A DNA stretch of 44,000 bases from Glandiceps talaboti (GCF_964340395.1 NC_135558.1:15109500-15153499); one strand, 5' to 3'. Positions 1 to 11,929 are shown, numbered from the stretch's first letter. The notes: generated by a model not told the origin, from the sequence alone. Program-made: numbers and translations.

Positions 1-483
1 TCTGGGAAAGGCAAATAGGCACAATACAACGAGTCCTGGACTCCATGTATGTTCAACTGGGTAAACCACAATTTACCCATGATCTTCTAACAACACTAAT
101 GGCCGAAATATGTGCCATTGTCAACGACAGAACCACCTGGAAAATTCATCCAACAAGATCTGTATGGCAGACAATGGTGGCGATGCGTACAATATCTCGC
201 TGATCAATTCTGGCTACGATGGAGAAAGGAATATCTTCAGAGTCGTCAGACACAACAAAAATGGAACAAGTCTACCATCAATCTCAACGAAGGAGACGTC
301 GTTCTACTACGAGAAAAGGAATGTTCACGCAATGATTGGCCCCTAGCACGTGTTGTGAAAGTGTACCACAGCAAGGATAACAAAGTCCGTCAAGCAGATG
401 TCATGGTATGCAGGGACAACACACGACGTATCTATCAGAGACCAATTAGTGAATTAGTACTCTTAGTAAGACATACTGAGTGA
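1..483 (+). pseudogene. BEL/Pao retrotransposon pol tail (integrase C-terminus), broken
   Basis: Positions 3 to about 135 read in one frame as an integrase segment (starts WERQIGTIQRVL, ends near AIVNDRTT). From about 135 the homology continues in a different frame to the stop at 481-483 with the DUF5641-like C-terminal domain of Pao/BEL elements (YLADQFWLRWRKEYL; GDVVLLRE; WPLARVVKVY). The linker normally found between these parts seems to be missing and the frame changes at the join, so I read an internal deletion plus frameshift. The 5' part of the element lies outside the window. Family assignment is from recognised motifs, without a database search. It is not expected to be active. Confidence 0.8.
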
Positions 484-693
484 CACATTGATTGAATGTT
501 TAAGAATATAAATCTTTAGAATTACTGTAGAACCTGAATATTTATCATTAGAATTGATTACTTCTAATACTTCTAAATTAGAACTCTTGGACTTGAACAT
601 CTTTATTTGATACTTCAAACATAGAATTATTACCATATATATGCATAGAGAATTAGTAAAAACACAGCTACTACTGTATTTTTAGACGGGGAG

Positions 694-1150
694 TGTCATG
701 AATACAAGTTCTCCTCACTTTGAACTAATTCAACCTATAATTATGGCGCCCTCAAACACACTGTGATCCTATTTAGATTCTTTCGTTTTACTGTTACGTA
801 ACAGAGTTATTTAGTTTACTTAGTAGAGACAAAGGCCTTTTAACTTCAACACGGACCATTTCACGCTCGATCGAAGCAGGACTTAGAGCCCCAACGATGT
901 AAGTTACTTTCTATTTATCATACAATCCTTATTACTGATGAATGTGACATTATACAAGAAGAAGATTTATCCAGTATTTATCACCTTTTACGAGATTTAA
1001 GTCAAGTTTCTTACACGAAGTCCACCTTCAAGGCATTTTATTGACTCTGTATTTCCTGTGTATTTCTTATACAGTTTCACCGCTTCTTGAATTAAACCAG
1101 TCTAATCTAATGCACTTGGGGTTGGTTATTTCTTGGAGTGGTTGACACTT
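694..1150 (+). mobile_element. Probable 3' LTR of the BEL/Pao element
   Basis: About 210 bp after the pol stop there is a purine run (GGGGAG, 688-693) directly followed by TGTCATGAATAC, the expected arrangement of a polypurine tract and an LTR beginning with TGT. The start at 694 is reasonably clear. The right end is not: several CA ends occur between 1147 and 1160, and the other LTR is not in the window for comparison. Confidence 0.5.
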
Positions 1151-1213
1151 AGCGGGTACATAAGGCAATTTGGACCCCGCGATATTTAGGAATAAAACTT
1201 TTTTTTGGAGACG

Positions 1214-1639
1214 ATCGCACAATGTCACACAAGCTTAATAAACGAACTTCGTTCATGGGGGAGGGGGCAGGGTCTGACATCAATGCAATTATTGAATTTC
1301 ATTTTTGCACTTCTAACTAAATTTTGAAAACTTTCATGCATTCAATGATGACATATTCTGTATTTATTTCTGAGATGTTGATAAGTTGATTAAATTTACT
1401 TTTAATATGATATAAAGTGTTGGGTTTCCGGCAGTAGTATTTTAATGTGTTTACCATCATGTTTTTACATTGCAGTGATCCTAGTGATGTGACTGCTACA
1501 ATTTTCATCATGGTATACACCATATATATATAAACGTGACAATGTCACACTTGTGAACATTCGTTTAGGGGGAGAGAGGATGGGATTTTGTCCTAAATGA
1601 ACAAAGTCCCTTTATCGGGCTTGTGTGACATTGTGCGAT
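1214..1639. mobile_element. MITE with about 21-bp perfect terminal inverted repeats
   Basis: The left end (CGCACAATGTCACACAAGC, from 1216) is the exact reverse complement of the right end finishing at 1637, and the match extends two bases on each side. The 426-bp interior has no coding potential. The right half is repeated in diverged form at about 3270-3513. The element ends only 29 bp from the DPP7 stop codon, so DPP7 transcripts probably run into it. Confidence 0.7.
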
Positions 1640-1667
1640 TGGCCCCTTACTCAGATTCAAGTTCTTT

Positions 1668-4565
1668 TTACTGCTGGAATTCTTGTATCCATTGTTTGAT
1701 ATTTTGTATTTCTTGCTGTCTTGCTTTTATAACGGATGGTGGATCAGCAGGATTAGAGAATCTGAAAACAAAGAAATACAATGACTGAGTTACTTAGTGG
1801 TGTTTTCTTATCAGCTTGACTTTCACAAAATCTTGAAATTCGTATTCAAAGGACGAATGGATTCAGTACCCGGTTTCTACCTGTATTCATTGCTTTTAAT
1901 GAAAAGAACTTAAAAACAGGCACTAAAATGTTTATGTAATGAAGAATTGAAGTGTAGCTGGCCCTGCCCTGCCATAAATGCAATATTGAAAGTTTGAAAT
2001 GAAGGAAAATTGTCTTTTTCTTGCAATTGTACAACACGTCCCTTTTGATAAAAAGAGAAGCAAGTTTGATTTTCTTATAGCAGCCAAGATTTAGTGGAGT
2101 TCTGGCAGAGAGTCAGTTGGTATTCATTTGCATATGTGGTGTCACTGCTTTCTTTTACTCTTACAGTATAATTACCACATCTTTGTTTATAGCATCACTT
2201 GGATATGCATGGAAATGCTAAATCTAAATGTATATGCTGAAATTTCCCCCTTTTCACAAAGTTACCATTTAAAAACAAGGTTGTTGACAAACAATTTCAT
2301 CTGCTATCCTCTTATGCAATTCTCTCCCTCCTTCAAAGAGGAAGAGCACTCAGTATTGTCCAGATAAAGATTGCATTTGAGGATAAATTTGGCTTGATCT
2401 CAACGACATTGAGGGAAATTAAAAAATTCCTGTTCTAGATTTAACTCTACCTTAAGTCTAAGTGATGGGCACCTCCTTCAACTAAAATAGCTACCAAACT
2501 TTTTGAAACTGATGCATTTACACCACCTCTTCTCCATGGATCCAAATTACCATTTGAAAATACAATGTTACTGGCACTACTAATATCTGTTAAAAGAAGG
2601 AAACATTGTTTGTCATGGTATGTGTATGTCTATCATGATACATATTGCAATAGGGAACTAGCAAACCCGCCACGTTGAATGTTGCATCATGGGAAATATG
2701 ATAATAAATACTAATCAATTAGTATTGTAAACAATGTTATTACATTGTTTGTAACCACAAATGATCAATTCATATTTACCCTGACCATTGTGGGGGGTTT
2801 ATTTTATCAGTAGCTTCAGATCAGGTATTACAATAACCATGGATAATCCCATAGTCCTTTGCATCTAAGCATCCCCTCAGTCTGGATTGCAAGTTCCCTT
2901 TTCGCTAAAAGGCCCTTGGTGGATTAAAGCAGTCATATGGATGAGGATTGGGTATTTATTTTAGATTTTTAATTTATGAAACAATTTCATCATGGCTTCC
3001 TACCTGAAAAATCAATGTGACACAACAAACACCAAGTCCTTGCTTGTAACTCAATACATTGCAAAAGATTAATAAACGTGTAAAATCTCTGTAAGCACAA
3101 TAAAAACCCTTTTATACAAATTTTTTTTAAAGCTTTTTGCAATGTATTGAGTGACAAACATAGACTTTGTCAATGTTGTTTCACATTGATTTTTCAAGGA
3201 AGAAACCATGATGAAATTGTTTTGTAAATTCAAAATCCAAAATAAATACCCCAATCCTCATCCATATGTTGATACGTTGATTCAAATTTACTGCTAATGT
3301 GATATACAGTGCTGGGTTTCTGGTAGTACTTTAAAGAACTTTTCTATGCTTTGAATACATCAATCGTAGTGGTATGACCGCTACAATTTTCATCATGGTT
3401 TACGTCACATATAAACGTGTCGATGTCGCACTTGTGAACAGTCATTTAGGGGACGGGCATTTGTCCTAAGCAACAAAGTTTGTTTATTAAGTTTGTGTGA
3501 CATTATGCCTTAATACATAGTCTAATGTGTGCCATTACCTTTGCCCCAGAACTGTACATTAACCCAGTCATTCCTTGGTACAATGTTCCATTTCTTCTTG
3601 CAGTATTCATCTCTCATTTGCAAAGTAAATGGCAGTTCAGGAAACATGTCTGTTACATTCGTACTCCCAGCTGGCATAATGAATTCAGTACATGCCTACA
3701 GGTATAAAAGTACACGAGAAATGAAGATATTTCAGAAACAAATTCAGAAGTACAATGGTATAAGGAAAGAAACTATATTTGACAACATAAATGCGCACAG
3801 TAATAATAACAATAAATGCTAATAATGTTGTTTTTTATATAGCATTCACATTGCAACCTCTATCCTACCAGGTCCCCAATTATACAGCTGGGTTGACTGA
3901 GACACAGTCGTTGTTCAAATCTTGCTCAAGGACTTTAGCCAGTCAGAAACAAGTGGCAGTGATGGGGCTCAAACCTGCAACCTGTAGATTCCAAGCTGGC
4001 TACTCTAACCTTTCGCCCATCATGACTCCATGAGTACCATGGTAGTAAATATATTTGTATTCTGCTATTGTACAGAACTAATGCCAAAGGAAATGTCATT
4101 ACCTGGTAATCCCACGCCAGACTGGCTGAACCTAGACCACATCCAGTTGGATCTGCACACTCTACAAATTCAGTTTCAATATCGTAACATTTCAGTGTAC
4201 CCTGTGTTCCATTGTAATATAAACCTGTATGGATTTTTAAAGTAAAAAGAAGAGAAGTTAAGGAACCCCCAAAAAATAATTGTTCGGTTCCCGTAACCCG
4301 ATCCAACCTACTTTTTCATGGTTGACCCTACAATTTTTATTTTAGATAATTTGAAAATATTGAATTTTTTTTTTTTTTTTTTGCAAAGTTGTGAGAGAAA
4401 TAGTGAGATTTGATGACATTATTGTCTTGTGATCAAAACAACATGGTAGAATACAGTGTAGTACACAATGTCTTCTGCATATCATCTGGAAAGTGCAAAC
4501 ACATCAATGAGAAATCTCTGTTGACCTCTATGTACAACTGTAACAACCTGAACCAGACCCCCCCC

Positions 4566-4596
<31 letters not shown>

Positions 4597-4605
4597 ATAA
4601 ATGAA

Positions 4606-4642
<37 letters not shown>

Positions 4643-7600
4643 ACATAATAATGAAAAAAAATAAAAATAAAAATAAAAAACATATACCTGCTGCCTTGGC
4701 TAAGCCCTGTAAGTAACCTGAGTTGTCAAGAATATAACTGCATGCCACCTGGAAGAGATAGTAGTTGTGACAAATGTTATTTTTTTTTACAGATATTACA
4801 CTATTGTCACATCATGTGTCATACATAAACAACATTACAATACATAACTTTATGATACTACATCATCATTACATCCCTCTGTATGATCCACACTATAAAC
4901 ACAGTATGTCACTATAACATCTTCTTTTTTCTTTTTTGGGGTTTAATTTTTTTTTTTTTAAATTATGCTGGGAATTGCTCCCAGCGATTTCTGTTATGCA
5001 GACATATACACACAAACACACACAAATGCTACAGAGATCCATTCGGGTTTGAGACTACATGGCAGGGCTATGTTGCATGCTCTATATCACGTTGCTGTGG
5101 AACTGTCAAGGCTTTCCCAGTCAGTCCACAGGCTATCTCAGAATCTCACAGACCCAGTAAACATAGCACCTGCGGGCTCCGTGTGAGTAATCTTTTCAAG
5201 TCATTACTCCAGGAATCCCCCCAAATTCACACTCGTCTTGTGAGTGAGACACGGCTAAGTGATACAGCCTACCCATCGAGTCTGTAGAACACTCACCCTG
5301 GGTTTCGGTCAGTCACAGAAAAATCCTGTTTCCAGTGGGATTCGAACCCGTGACTTCCCGACTGCTAATCCTGTGTGCTCACCACTACACTACAGGGAGC
5401 TTGTATATCACATTTCACTACAACATCTGCATTGCATGACTTCATACAAACCACAAGATACTACATGTATACATTTCCTCATACATTTATCTAAGACAGT
5501 GTCTAAAATATGCCTGTAGCCTCAGTAAAACACATTGTACTTTACTGAGGTGATGCACCCAATCATGTTACAAGGTGATGTATGCACATTTTACCATATT
5601 CCAACCCCCTACAACCCCCATCCACCTTGTTAACTCGGTCCTAAGCTAAGCAAATAAAACACTGTGAATTGAGACATATACATGAAACAAAACTGAGAAA
5701 AAATACTCTATGCCATTTCCTTAGAGATATTTCAAATGCCTGTTGTTAATCCTTTCTAATGAGTATACAGTTACATAAATACATGCTAACATGACAAAAG
5801 ATAAACATACCTTCACTGGATTAGCTGGTAAATTTGCTTCAAAACTGGCTGGGTATGGATAATCAAGCATTGCTAGCAAAGTAAACGAGTTCCTGACCCA
5901 ACCAAGTAAATGTTCCACCCTGTCTTTAGTAAGAGGCTTACAAAGTCTGAATATCTCTGTTAATTGTTGTAGACCTAAATGTCAAAAGAGTAAAAAGAAT
6001 AGTGTTTATTGGGGACACATAGAGTTGAGGTTTGTTCAGACTATCCACTATTCTTGTGCGGTTTTTTTAAATACAGAACACATAATTTGCATTGCAAAGG
6101 GTTTAATTTTCACTGAAAAGGGAACTAAGCTGTTTGGCTGGGTGTAATTTAAGCTTATCAAGGAAGGTATTCATGGTAAATATTAGTAAATATATTTTTA
6201 CTTGGATTTTATTGGAAAAACACTTTGGCAAAAAAATTGAAAATGTTAAATTAGTATCTCTCATTTATAAAAGGATTTTTCCCACATTTTATTTTAGTGG
6301 GAAAAAACACACGTCAAATTTCATTTGGCAATTCCTTCTGTGTATTTGTTACTTCAAAGCTGACATACGATGTTGTATGCATACCTGTTTGTCCCTGGTT
6401 GACCAATGCATTGATTTCTGTAAATGCCTTCTCTACCGCAGTTGGACACTCTGAATTGGCAAGCTGAAAATCCTGGAAAATGGCATGATATTGAATCAAT
6501 GTTTTTACAAAAGTTGGGGAACCTCGGTAACAGCAAGGGGAAAAAAGAGGCAAAATTTACATAGTTTCCCATACAATCTATCATAATTTTGCTTGGGAGC
6601 CCTTATCAAAAACACTGAATAATGAAAAAGCTCAAATGGGTCATATAATAATCTCTACAAAAGCACTTACAGGACAATACCAGCTAAAATAGGATAACTA
6701 TAACATGTAAACAAATGGTCTGGATCAAGATAGTCTGGATGCCAACATGGTACAGTATATGTATGGGTCATCTCTAACTCTGTCTGGTTAGATGAGAAAT
6801 CATGAACCAAAAGTTGTTCATGCAAATGAGTACACCCCCCAACTATTATAATGATGTAAACAGTGTATAAGTAGCATCCTGGGCTGAAAAATGTACCATA
6901 TTTGGACATTACATAACTGATGCCAATAAACACTAACTTACTATTAGGCAGAATTCTCTGACATGATGTTAATGAGTCTGTGGGTGCGGCTGTGTGGTTG
7001 AATTTGAAATTTCATATTATGACCTCATTGAGCTCGACGTTGGATAAAGCCTACTTCAGATTCAAACTCAATGTATAGCCTCTAGACAAGGATCAAGATT
7101 CTGTACAGTTGGACATTTTTCCTACAATATACTTAAATTGAACTGAAAATGATATGGAATCAGCTAAAAATGTTTTATAGAACTAATCTATCACTATGGC
7201 AATATAGGGATAACATTGTTGACTTAAAAGTCCATGCTGAATTTAAGAAGTTAATCTGGATGTGAAAAAAAGGTTATTTGGCAGACCTATAGAAAAACAC
7301 TGGTCCTGAATAAAAGATATACTGTAAGATACGTCGTAACGTTTCCCCCTCACCAGCCTCCTCTCACAGTAGGGTAGGAAAGGCCGATGTGTGAGGGTGC
7401 CCTGTCACGACGTACCTTACACACTAAATAAAAGGATTATTGTAATTAATCTTTATGGGCCCATTGCTAGGATAACACTAATTCATGTCAGAAAATTGCT
7501 TAGAGTCATGGGCCTTTAAAAGTGGCACAAGCTGAGTTTATAAGCATTTTATTCAAGTAAACAACTTATGCAAGTCTTTTATAACATTACGATTGTTTTC

Positions 7601-10600
7601 TGGCATTGTTATAACAGTTGATTCCATAGTGGGAATTTCTTGAACATTTTTTGATACATATAATAAATTATGTTATCGGACTGTTTATAAGCTATATCCT
7701 AATACCAGGTTTTGAGTACAGTAAAGTGCAAGTAGTCGTTAAAGTGTACTTCAGTGGTTACAATAATGTGTGTACCTTTTAAATATCCATTAAAAACTGT
7801 CTAAATACCTATAAACTCAGCTTGTACCCCTTCACAATATCTATATTATGGAATTACTGGAAAGTTGTTTGAACTTGAAGTTATACAGGTCAACTTACGT
7901 GTGTGACATCTTGCCAGAAGAAGCTATCTCTTGGTACTTGCCTTGAAACCAAATATATTGGTGCACTAGCTGCTATTGCACCATTGACAACATTGGGGTA
8001 TTTAAACCTCATATAGGCACTAAGCATTCCTCCATAGCTGTGGAGAAGAATATATATATAAGTGTCTCTCTGAAGAGAATTAGTAGCACAGAATTATAGA
8101 CCTAATGCAAAAGAATAAGGATGTTATAAGTTGTATGTATGTATGTATTGTATGTATGCATGTATGTATGTATGTATGTATGTATGTATGTATGTATTGT
8201 ATGTACTGTATGTATGTATGTATGTATTGTATGTATGTATTGTATGTATGTATGTATGTATGTATTGTATGTATTGTATGTATGTATGTATGTATGTATG
8301 TATGTATGTATGTATGTATGTATGTATGTTTTTGTTGGTGTATGCATTTCTGTTCAAAATTAGACTTAAAGGAATTGTCATTGCCATTTCTGTCAATCAC
8401 TCACCTTCCTCCAAAAGCAATGACAGGACATTTTGTTGCATCTAATGAATTCTTCAAGTGATCTATGAGTACTGCAAAGTCAGCTAATGCCTGTTCTATT
8501 GTTAGAAGACCAATGTTCTTCTGTGTAAATGATGAATCACCAAACGGTAAAGACTTTCCATAGTATCTCTGAAAAAAAAAGTAAAAAGTAAAAATTAAAC
8601 CAGATTTATAGATTTTCATACTGATATATTGTCTTTGAACATATATTATGGATCATATACCCTGGTTGTTCTAAGTCACAACAACCCATGTCTGCATCAC
8701 TGCTTCTGCTCAAAATATGAGTAAAAATATTCCAAATTGATATTATTTTCCCCCCAATTTTTCATAAATTATGCTTGAGGTATAATTACATTATTCCCTA
8801 ATATTTTTCTTCATTTAGCAGGAAATTTCTGATTACTGATACTGAATAATTATGACTCAGAAAACAAGTGGAAATTTTTTTTTAGCTGGTTTGTTTCTAA
8901 TCTCTTCAAAAAACCATATCTAGCAACATACGAAAACAAGTTCATAAGGTTGGAACTTCAAATAACAGAATAATGTGTTTTGACACAAATGCCAAGTTCA
9001 TAAAGAACTAATAGGGAACTTGCAAACCCGCCATGTTGAATGTTGCATCATGGGAAATGTGATTATAAATACTAATCAATTAGTATTGTAAACAATGTTG
9101 AGACATTATTTGCAACCACAAATAATCAATTCATAATTACCCTGACAACTGTGGGGGGTTAATTTTATCAGTAGCTCCAGATTAGGTATTACGATAATCC
9201 CATAATCCTTTGCATCTGAGCATGCTCAGTCTGGATTGCAAGTTCCCTATTACAATCTATCCTACTGGTCTTGCTGTTTTGAATGGCAACAGTTGCGCTG
9301 TCCTGTCCTATCCCGGATGCTTCTTCAGGTCAACTGATATGATCTAATGATATGACACCAAGTGTTGTTTAGATTATAATTACTTTGTTTTGAACTTCAT
9401 ACCTGGATGATTTAGAACATTCATAGACAAAAGCCAAATTCATTTTTTCTTTCTTGTCTATGTTTTGGTAACATGACATGGTTGCCTTCCTCAGGACAAA
9501 GTGACAATTATTACTGTTGTTGATCACTAGAGGGCAGTGTGATGAACAAACAGTCCCAGATGATAGCTGAAAAATTTGTTTCAGACATGACTCAGCTGAA
9601 ACCTTTTCTCTTCCTCCTTGTCCCTCTTCATTATCACAGGTGAGAACTGTCTGATTCAGATCTCCTCCTTTATCTGATATATTTGTCTGTCATTTTTCCT
9701 GTCCACTACGTACCCTTCCTGTCTAGACTAATATTGCTTGCCTGAGTAGTAATTTGTTATACATTATACATCCATGCAAATGTGTCTGTTTTTTTTATCT
9801 TGACTGCTCCCCAAGACATTGACACACTCTGTTGAATTTTCAGGAGGTAAATGTACATGATAAATCATTTACGGCCCAGATATGGGTTTTGTGGACCTCA
9901 GTAGTACAGCTTACAGCTGCAGTCAGGCCAGTCTACTGAACAACTTTGGTCTGCAAAACCCATATCCAGGCCATAAAGATTAGTATTAGCACTTGACTAT
10001 CATGTACCAGGTGATAACTTACATGTTCTGCAAAAATAAGAAGTGCTTTGAACTGTGGTGCTATTTCAAACATTAAGCCAGTGTTATCTGCAAATGCCGT
10101 GACTGGTCCTTCATTGCCAGTGTAGAAGAAGATAGGACCAGCTCCTACTGCCCAATGCTTATCTGTAATTATCAGAACATGTTTACCACTGTTATTAGTC
10201 ACTGTAGATGCATGTGTAAGGAAACATGTCCTACATTATGGGCCCCTTACATTCTCGGGGAGGGGGGGGGGACTGGCAATTCCATCCAAACACAAAGTAA
10301 ATGATGGAGGTGCCAGTTCCCCTCCTAAAGAATGTAAGTGATACCGTACAGTAGTACGGTATCACTCTTCTACCAGCATGATTGATATCCCATGAAAGGG
10401 TGGGTGGAGGGAAAGGGGGGGGTGGACTGGTCATAGGGGGGGGGGGGTAAACATGGAGCTTCGTAAATACCTAATAAAGTTGTAAAAACCAGAACGTCAT
10501 TACTTTGTATTATAGCTGCAATAATTGTAGCGTCTTGTTGCGGTTTTGTGGGGTTTTTTCGTCTGTTTTGGTGACTTTTTAAGTTTTTGTGTTTAACCCG

Positions 10601-11619
10601 CACCTAACGCTACAATTCCTACTGCAGGAATTCCAATCAGCTGGTGCGATGCGGATCTGCATCGCACGTATCAATCCCTATTTTCGCCAAAATATCGACC
10701 TACCTACGGAAAATCTGACATTTCCTAACCGCAACACTTCTTAGGAATCCCCCGCAGCACAATCGACGGCCCGATCTGCCCTTTCCCCCGTCAAAAACGG
10801 CCGCCGAACATGCGAGACGAGACAATTTTGAAAACGAAGGTCGTTGATCACGCGATACATTTGCCGAGATCTCGTAGCCGCGAAAGTTTTCAAAATTGTC
10901 TCGTCTCGCATGTTCGGCGGCCGTTTTTGACGGGGGAAAGGGCAGATCGGGCCGTCGATTGTGCTGCGGGGGATTCCTAAGAAGTGTTGCGGTTAGGAAA
11001 TGTCAGATTTTCCGTAGGTAGGTCGATATTTTGGCGAAAATAGGGATTGATACGTGCGATGCAGATCCGCATCGCACCAGCTGATTGGAATTCCTGCAGT
11101 AGGAATTGTAGCGTTAGGTGCGGGTTAAACACAAAAACTTAAAAAGTCACCAAAACAGACGAAAAAAACCACAAAACCGCAACAAGACGCTACAATTATT
11201 GCAGCTACTTTGTATTATTACCATCCTTGAATAGAATACTGGCTCACAAGTGACTGTGGACATTTGCATAATATTGCCAACTTGTATCTCACCCATGTCA
11301 ACACCTATGACTTACTTGAGTATAACAAAAACAGTTGTTATATGTACGAGGGGCGGCTGTAGTCGCAGCTTGTCGCGAATCCCGTGATGATCACACGATC
11401 AGAGCAAAAGCGGAAATGCCAGTGACTGCAACAGTCTGAACATAAATTTTACTCACCGTTGTACAAAAATCGCTGCTGAAATGTCTGATTTCCATAGATC
11501 TCAAAGTTAAAGTGATCTATGTACTGTTCAAAGTACTTTTCTTCATAAACCGGTTGACCAAACACGTAAGGAGTAAACAAAACCAGCGAGACCAAAACAC
11601 CACTCAAACTCAGCGCCAT
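1668..11619 (-). CDS. DPP7: Dipeptidyl peptidase 2 (DPP7-like), family S28 serine peptidase, 11 exons
   Basis: Exons in transcript order: 11619-11457, 10162-10023, 8568-8405, 8037-7899, 6472-6385, 5974-5811, 4748-4688, 4224-4103, 3695-3539, 2586-2451, 1761-1668. All junctions are GT-AG and the phases join into 1428 nt (475 residues plus stop; human DPP7 is about 490). Family S28 enzymes remove N-terminal dipeptides after proline or alanine in vesicles or lysosomes. The start at 11619 gives a signal peptide ([15 protein letters not shown]) and is preferred over an in-frame ATG 12 codons upstream. Visible landmarks: [21 protein letters not shown]; nucleophile Ser156 in GGSYGG, with its codon split between exons 3 and 4; YPYPASF then [17 protein letters not shown]; Asp415 in [16 protein letters not shown] (His440/441). 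The cysteine and NPVKV patterns favour DPP7 over the sister enzyme PRCP. No broken residues seen. Confidence 0.93.
2650..2901. mobile_element. MITE family A, copy 1 (DPP7 intron 10)
   Basis: Same sequence as the copies at 9011-9250 and 18142-18391, but its ends are worn: AATAGGGAACTAGCAA on the left and TTGCAAGTTCCCTTTT on the right. It contains the shared internal segments TGTTGCATCATGGGAAA and AATTAGTATTGTAAACAATG. The TA flanks are lost, suggesting an older insertion than the other two. Confidence 0.75.
2934..3268. repeat. Imperfect long inverted repeat (foldback)
   Basis: Left arm 2934-3067 and right arm about 3134-3268 are reverse complements with scattered mismatches; for example CATATGGATGAGGATTGGG on the left pairs with the end of the right arm, and CAATACATTGCAAAAG pairs with CTTTTTGCAATGTATTG. 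The spacer is about 65 bp. Non-coding, in DPP7 intron 10. Confidence 0.75.
3845..4035 (-). mobile_element. tRNA-derived SINE (minus strand)
   Basis: Read on the minus strand it has a B-box-like CAGGTTTGAGCCCC, preceded by a tRNA-like head with GGTTAGAGTAGCC. It ends with CCCAGCTGTATAATTGGGG followed by CCTGGTAGGAT, a tail style common to invertebrate tRNA SINEs. It sits in DPP7 intron 8, between exons 8 and 9. It is not a functional tRNA gene: the A box is degraded and the acceptor stem does not pair. Confidence 0.6.
4362..4680. repeat. Simple repeats: poly-T, poly-C/poly-A, (AAAT)n
   Basis: A T-run lies at about 4366-4382. A C-run changes to a long A-run at 4559-4592, followed by (AAAT/AATA)n to about 4640 and an A-rich tail. 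Located in DPP7 intron 7. Confidence 0.9.
4970..5402 (-). mobile_element. tRNA-derived SINE with long body (minus strand)
   Basis: The minus strand from 5402 reads as a tRNA-like head: CTGTAGTGTAGTGGTGAGCA (A-box region) and, about 40 bp later, GGGTTCGAATCCC (B box). The head resembles Asp/Glu tRNAs. A roughly 330-bp body follows towards 4970. The boundaries of the body are approximate. It lies in DPP7 intron 6, between exons 6 and 7. Confidence 0.65.
7323..7423. repeat. Short hairpin element, about 100 bp
   Basis: The ends are inverted repeats with two mismatches: TGTAAGATACGTCGTAACG on the left against the complement of CACGACGTACCTTACA on the right. Inside these, CCCTCAC pairs with GTGAGGG. 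This looks like a small MITE in DPP7 intron 4. Confidence 0.5.
8132..8329. repeat. (TATG)n microsatellite
   Basis: Nearly pure TATG repeats with interruptions by TATTG. The tract lies between exons 3 and 4 of DPP7, starting about 95 bp from the exon 4 acceptor. The open frames across it are artefacts of the repeat. Confidence 0.97.
8657..8815. repeat. Dispersed repeat family B, copy 1
   Basis: Shares GGTTGTTCTA, CACAACAACCCATGTCTGC, TTATTTTCCCC and TTATGCTT with copies at about 29060-29260 and 29395-29570 in the receptor gene. No termini or coding content recognised. Confidence 0.6.
9011..9250. mobile_element. MITE family A, copy 2, with TA target duplication
   Basis: The 240-bp element has perfect terminal inverted repeats ATAGGGAACTTGCAA / TTGCAAGTTCCCTAT and is flanked by TA on both sides (9009-9010, 9251-9252). 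TA duplication suggests mobilisation by a Tc1/mariner-type transposase, an inference from the target site only. It lies in DPP7 intron 2. Confidence 0.85.
10254..10447. repeat. Two G-runs in a G-rich stretch
   Basis: G-runs occur near 10259-10270 and 10435-10447, with shorter runs between (10394-10425). GTATCACTCTTCTACC and the surrounding sequence show no coding potential. Homopolymer lengths may be unreliable in assembly. Confidence 0.85.
10514..11206. mobile_element. 693-bp near-perfect palindromic (foldback) element with 12-bp target duplication
   Basis: Left arm 10514-10835 and right arm 10886-11206 are reverse complements with very few differences; one seen is GGGGTTTTTT against GGTTTTTTT. 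The spacer is about 50 bp. The ends read AGCTGCAATAATTGTAGCG and its complement. The flanks are a direct repeat, ACTTTGTATTAT, at 10502-10513 and 11207-11218, which marks a transposition event. The element is richer in GC and CpG than the surrounding intron. No ORF of note. Long terminal repeats with a 9-12 bp duplication recall foldback Mutator-like elements, but no superfamily can be assigned from the sequence. Confidence 0.9.
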
Positions 11620-11929
11620 GTTTAGTTTACAGGTCACATGATAGTGATAGGTCAAGAGTCATAGGGGCGGGACAGTCAGGTGATCTATGAACGTGATGTA
11701 TCACATCAGTGCAGAGGATGTATGAGCACACTGACTGGGGTAAATAAAGTTGGTTTAATGATGGAAATATTTACTTGTACCTCCATGGTTTTAATCACAG
11801 ACACTCGAATCAATCTGTATAATATTTGTAAATGTATGGTAAATACATCGTCGCAATCCACGGCCTGTTTACGGCAGACATATTGCATGCTATGGTCAGA
11901 TATTGGAACCGTCTAATACTACGAGAACA

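Larger units (their letters stand above)
1270..3520. repeat. Diverged repeat pair (1377-1639 and 3270-3513)
   Basis: The right half of the 1214-1639 MITE reappears at 3270-3513. Shared blocks include a start near GTTGATA, then GCTACAATTTTCATCATGG, ATATAAACGTG, CACTTGTGAACA and a terminal TTTGTGTGACATT. The second copy lacks a recognisable left terminus; a foldback structure (2934-3268) occupies that place. Orientation is the same in both. Confidence 0.6.

Noticed and set aside
5330-5402. tRNA gene on the minus strand
   Set aside because: B box is good but the acceptor and anticodon stems do not pair properly, and a SINE body follows the head.
8080-8461. Several long overlapping frames rich in Tyr/Met/Cys/Val or Thr/Ile/His
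   Set aside because: They are translations of the (TATG)n microsatellite in six frames.
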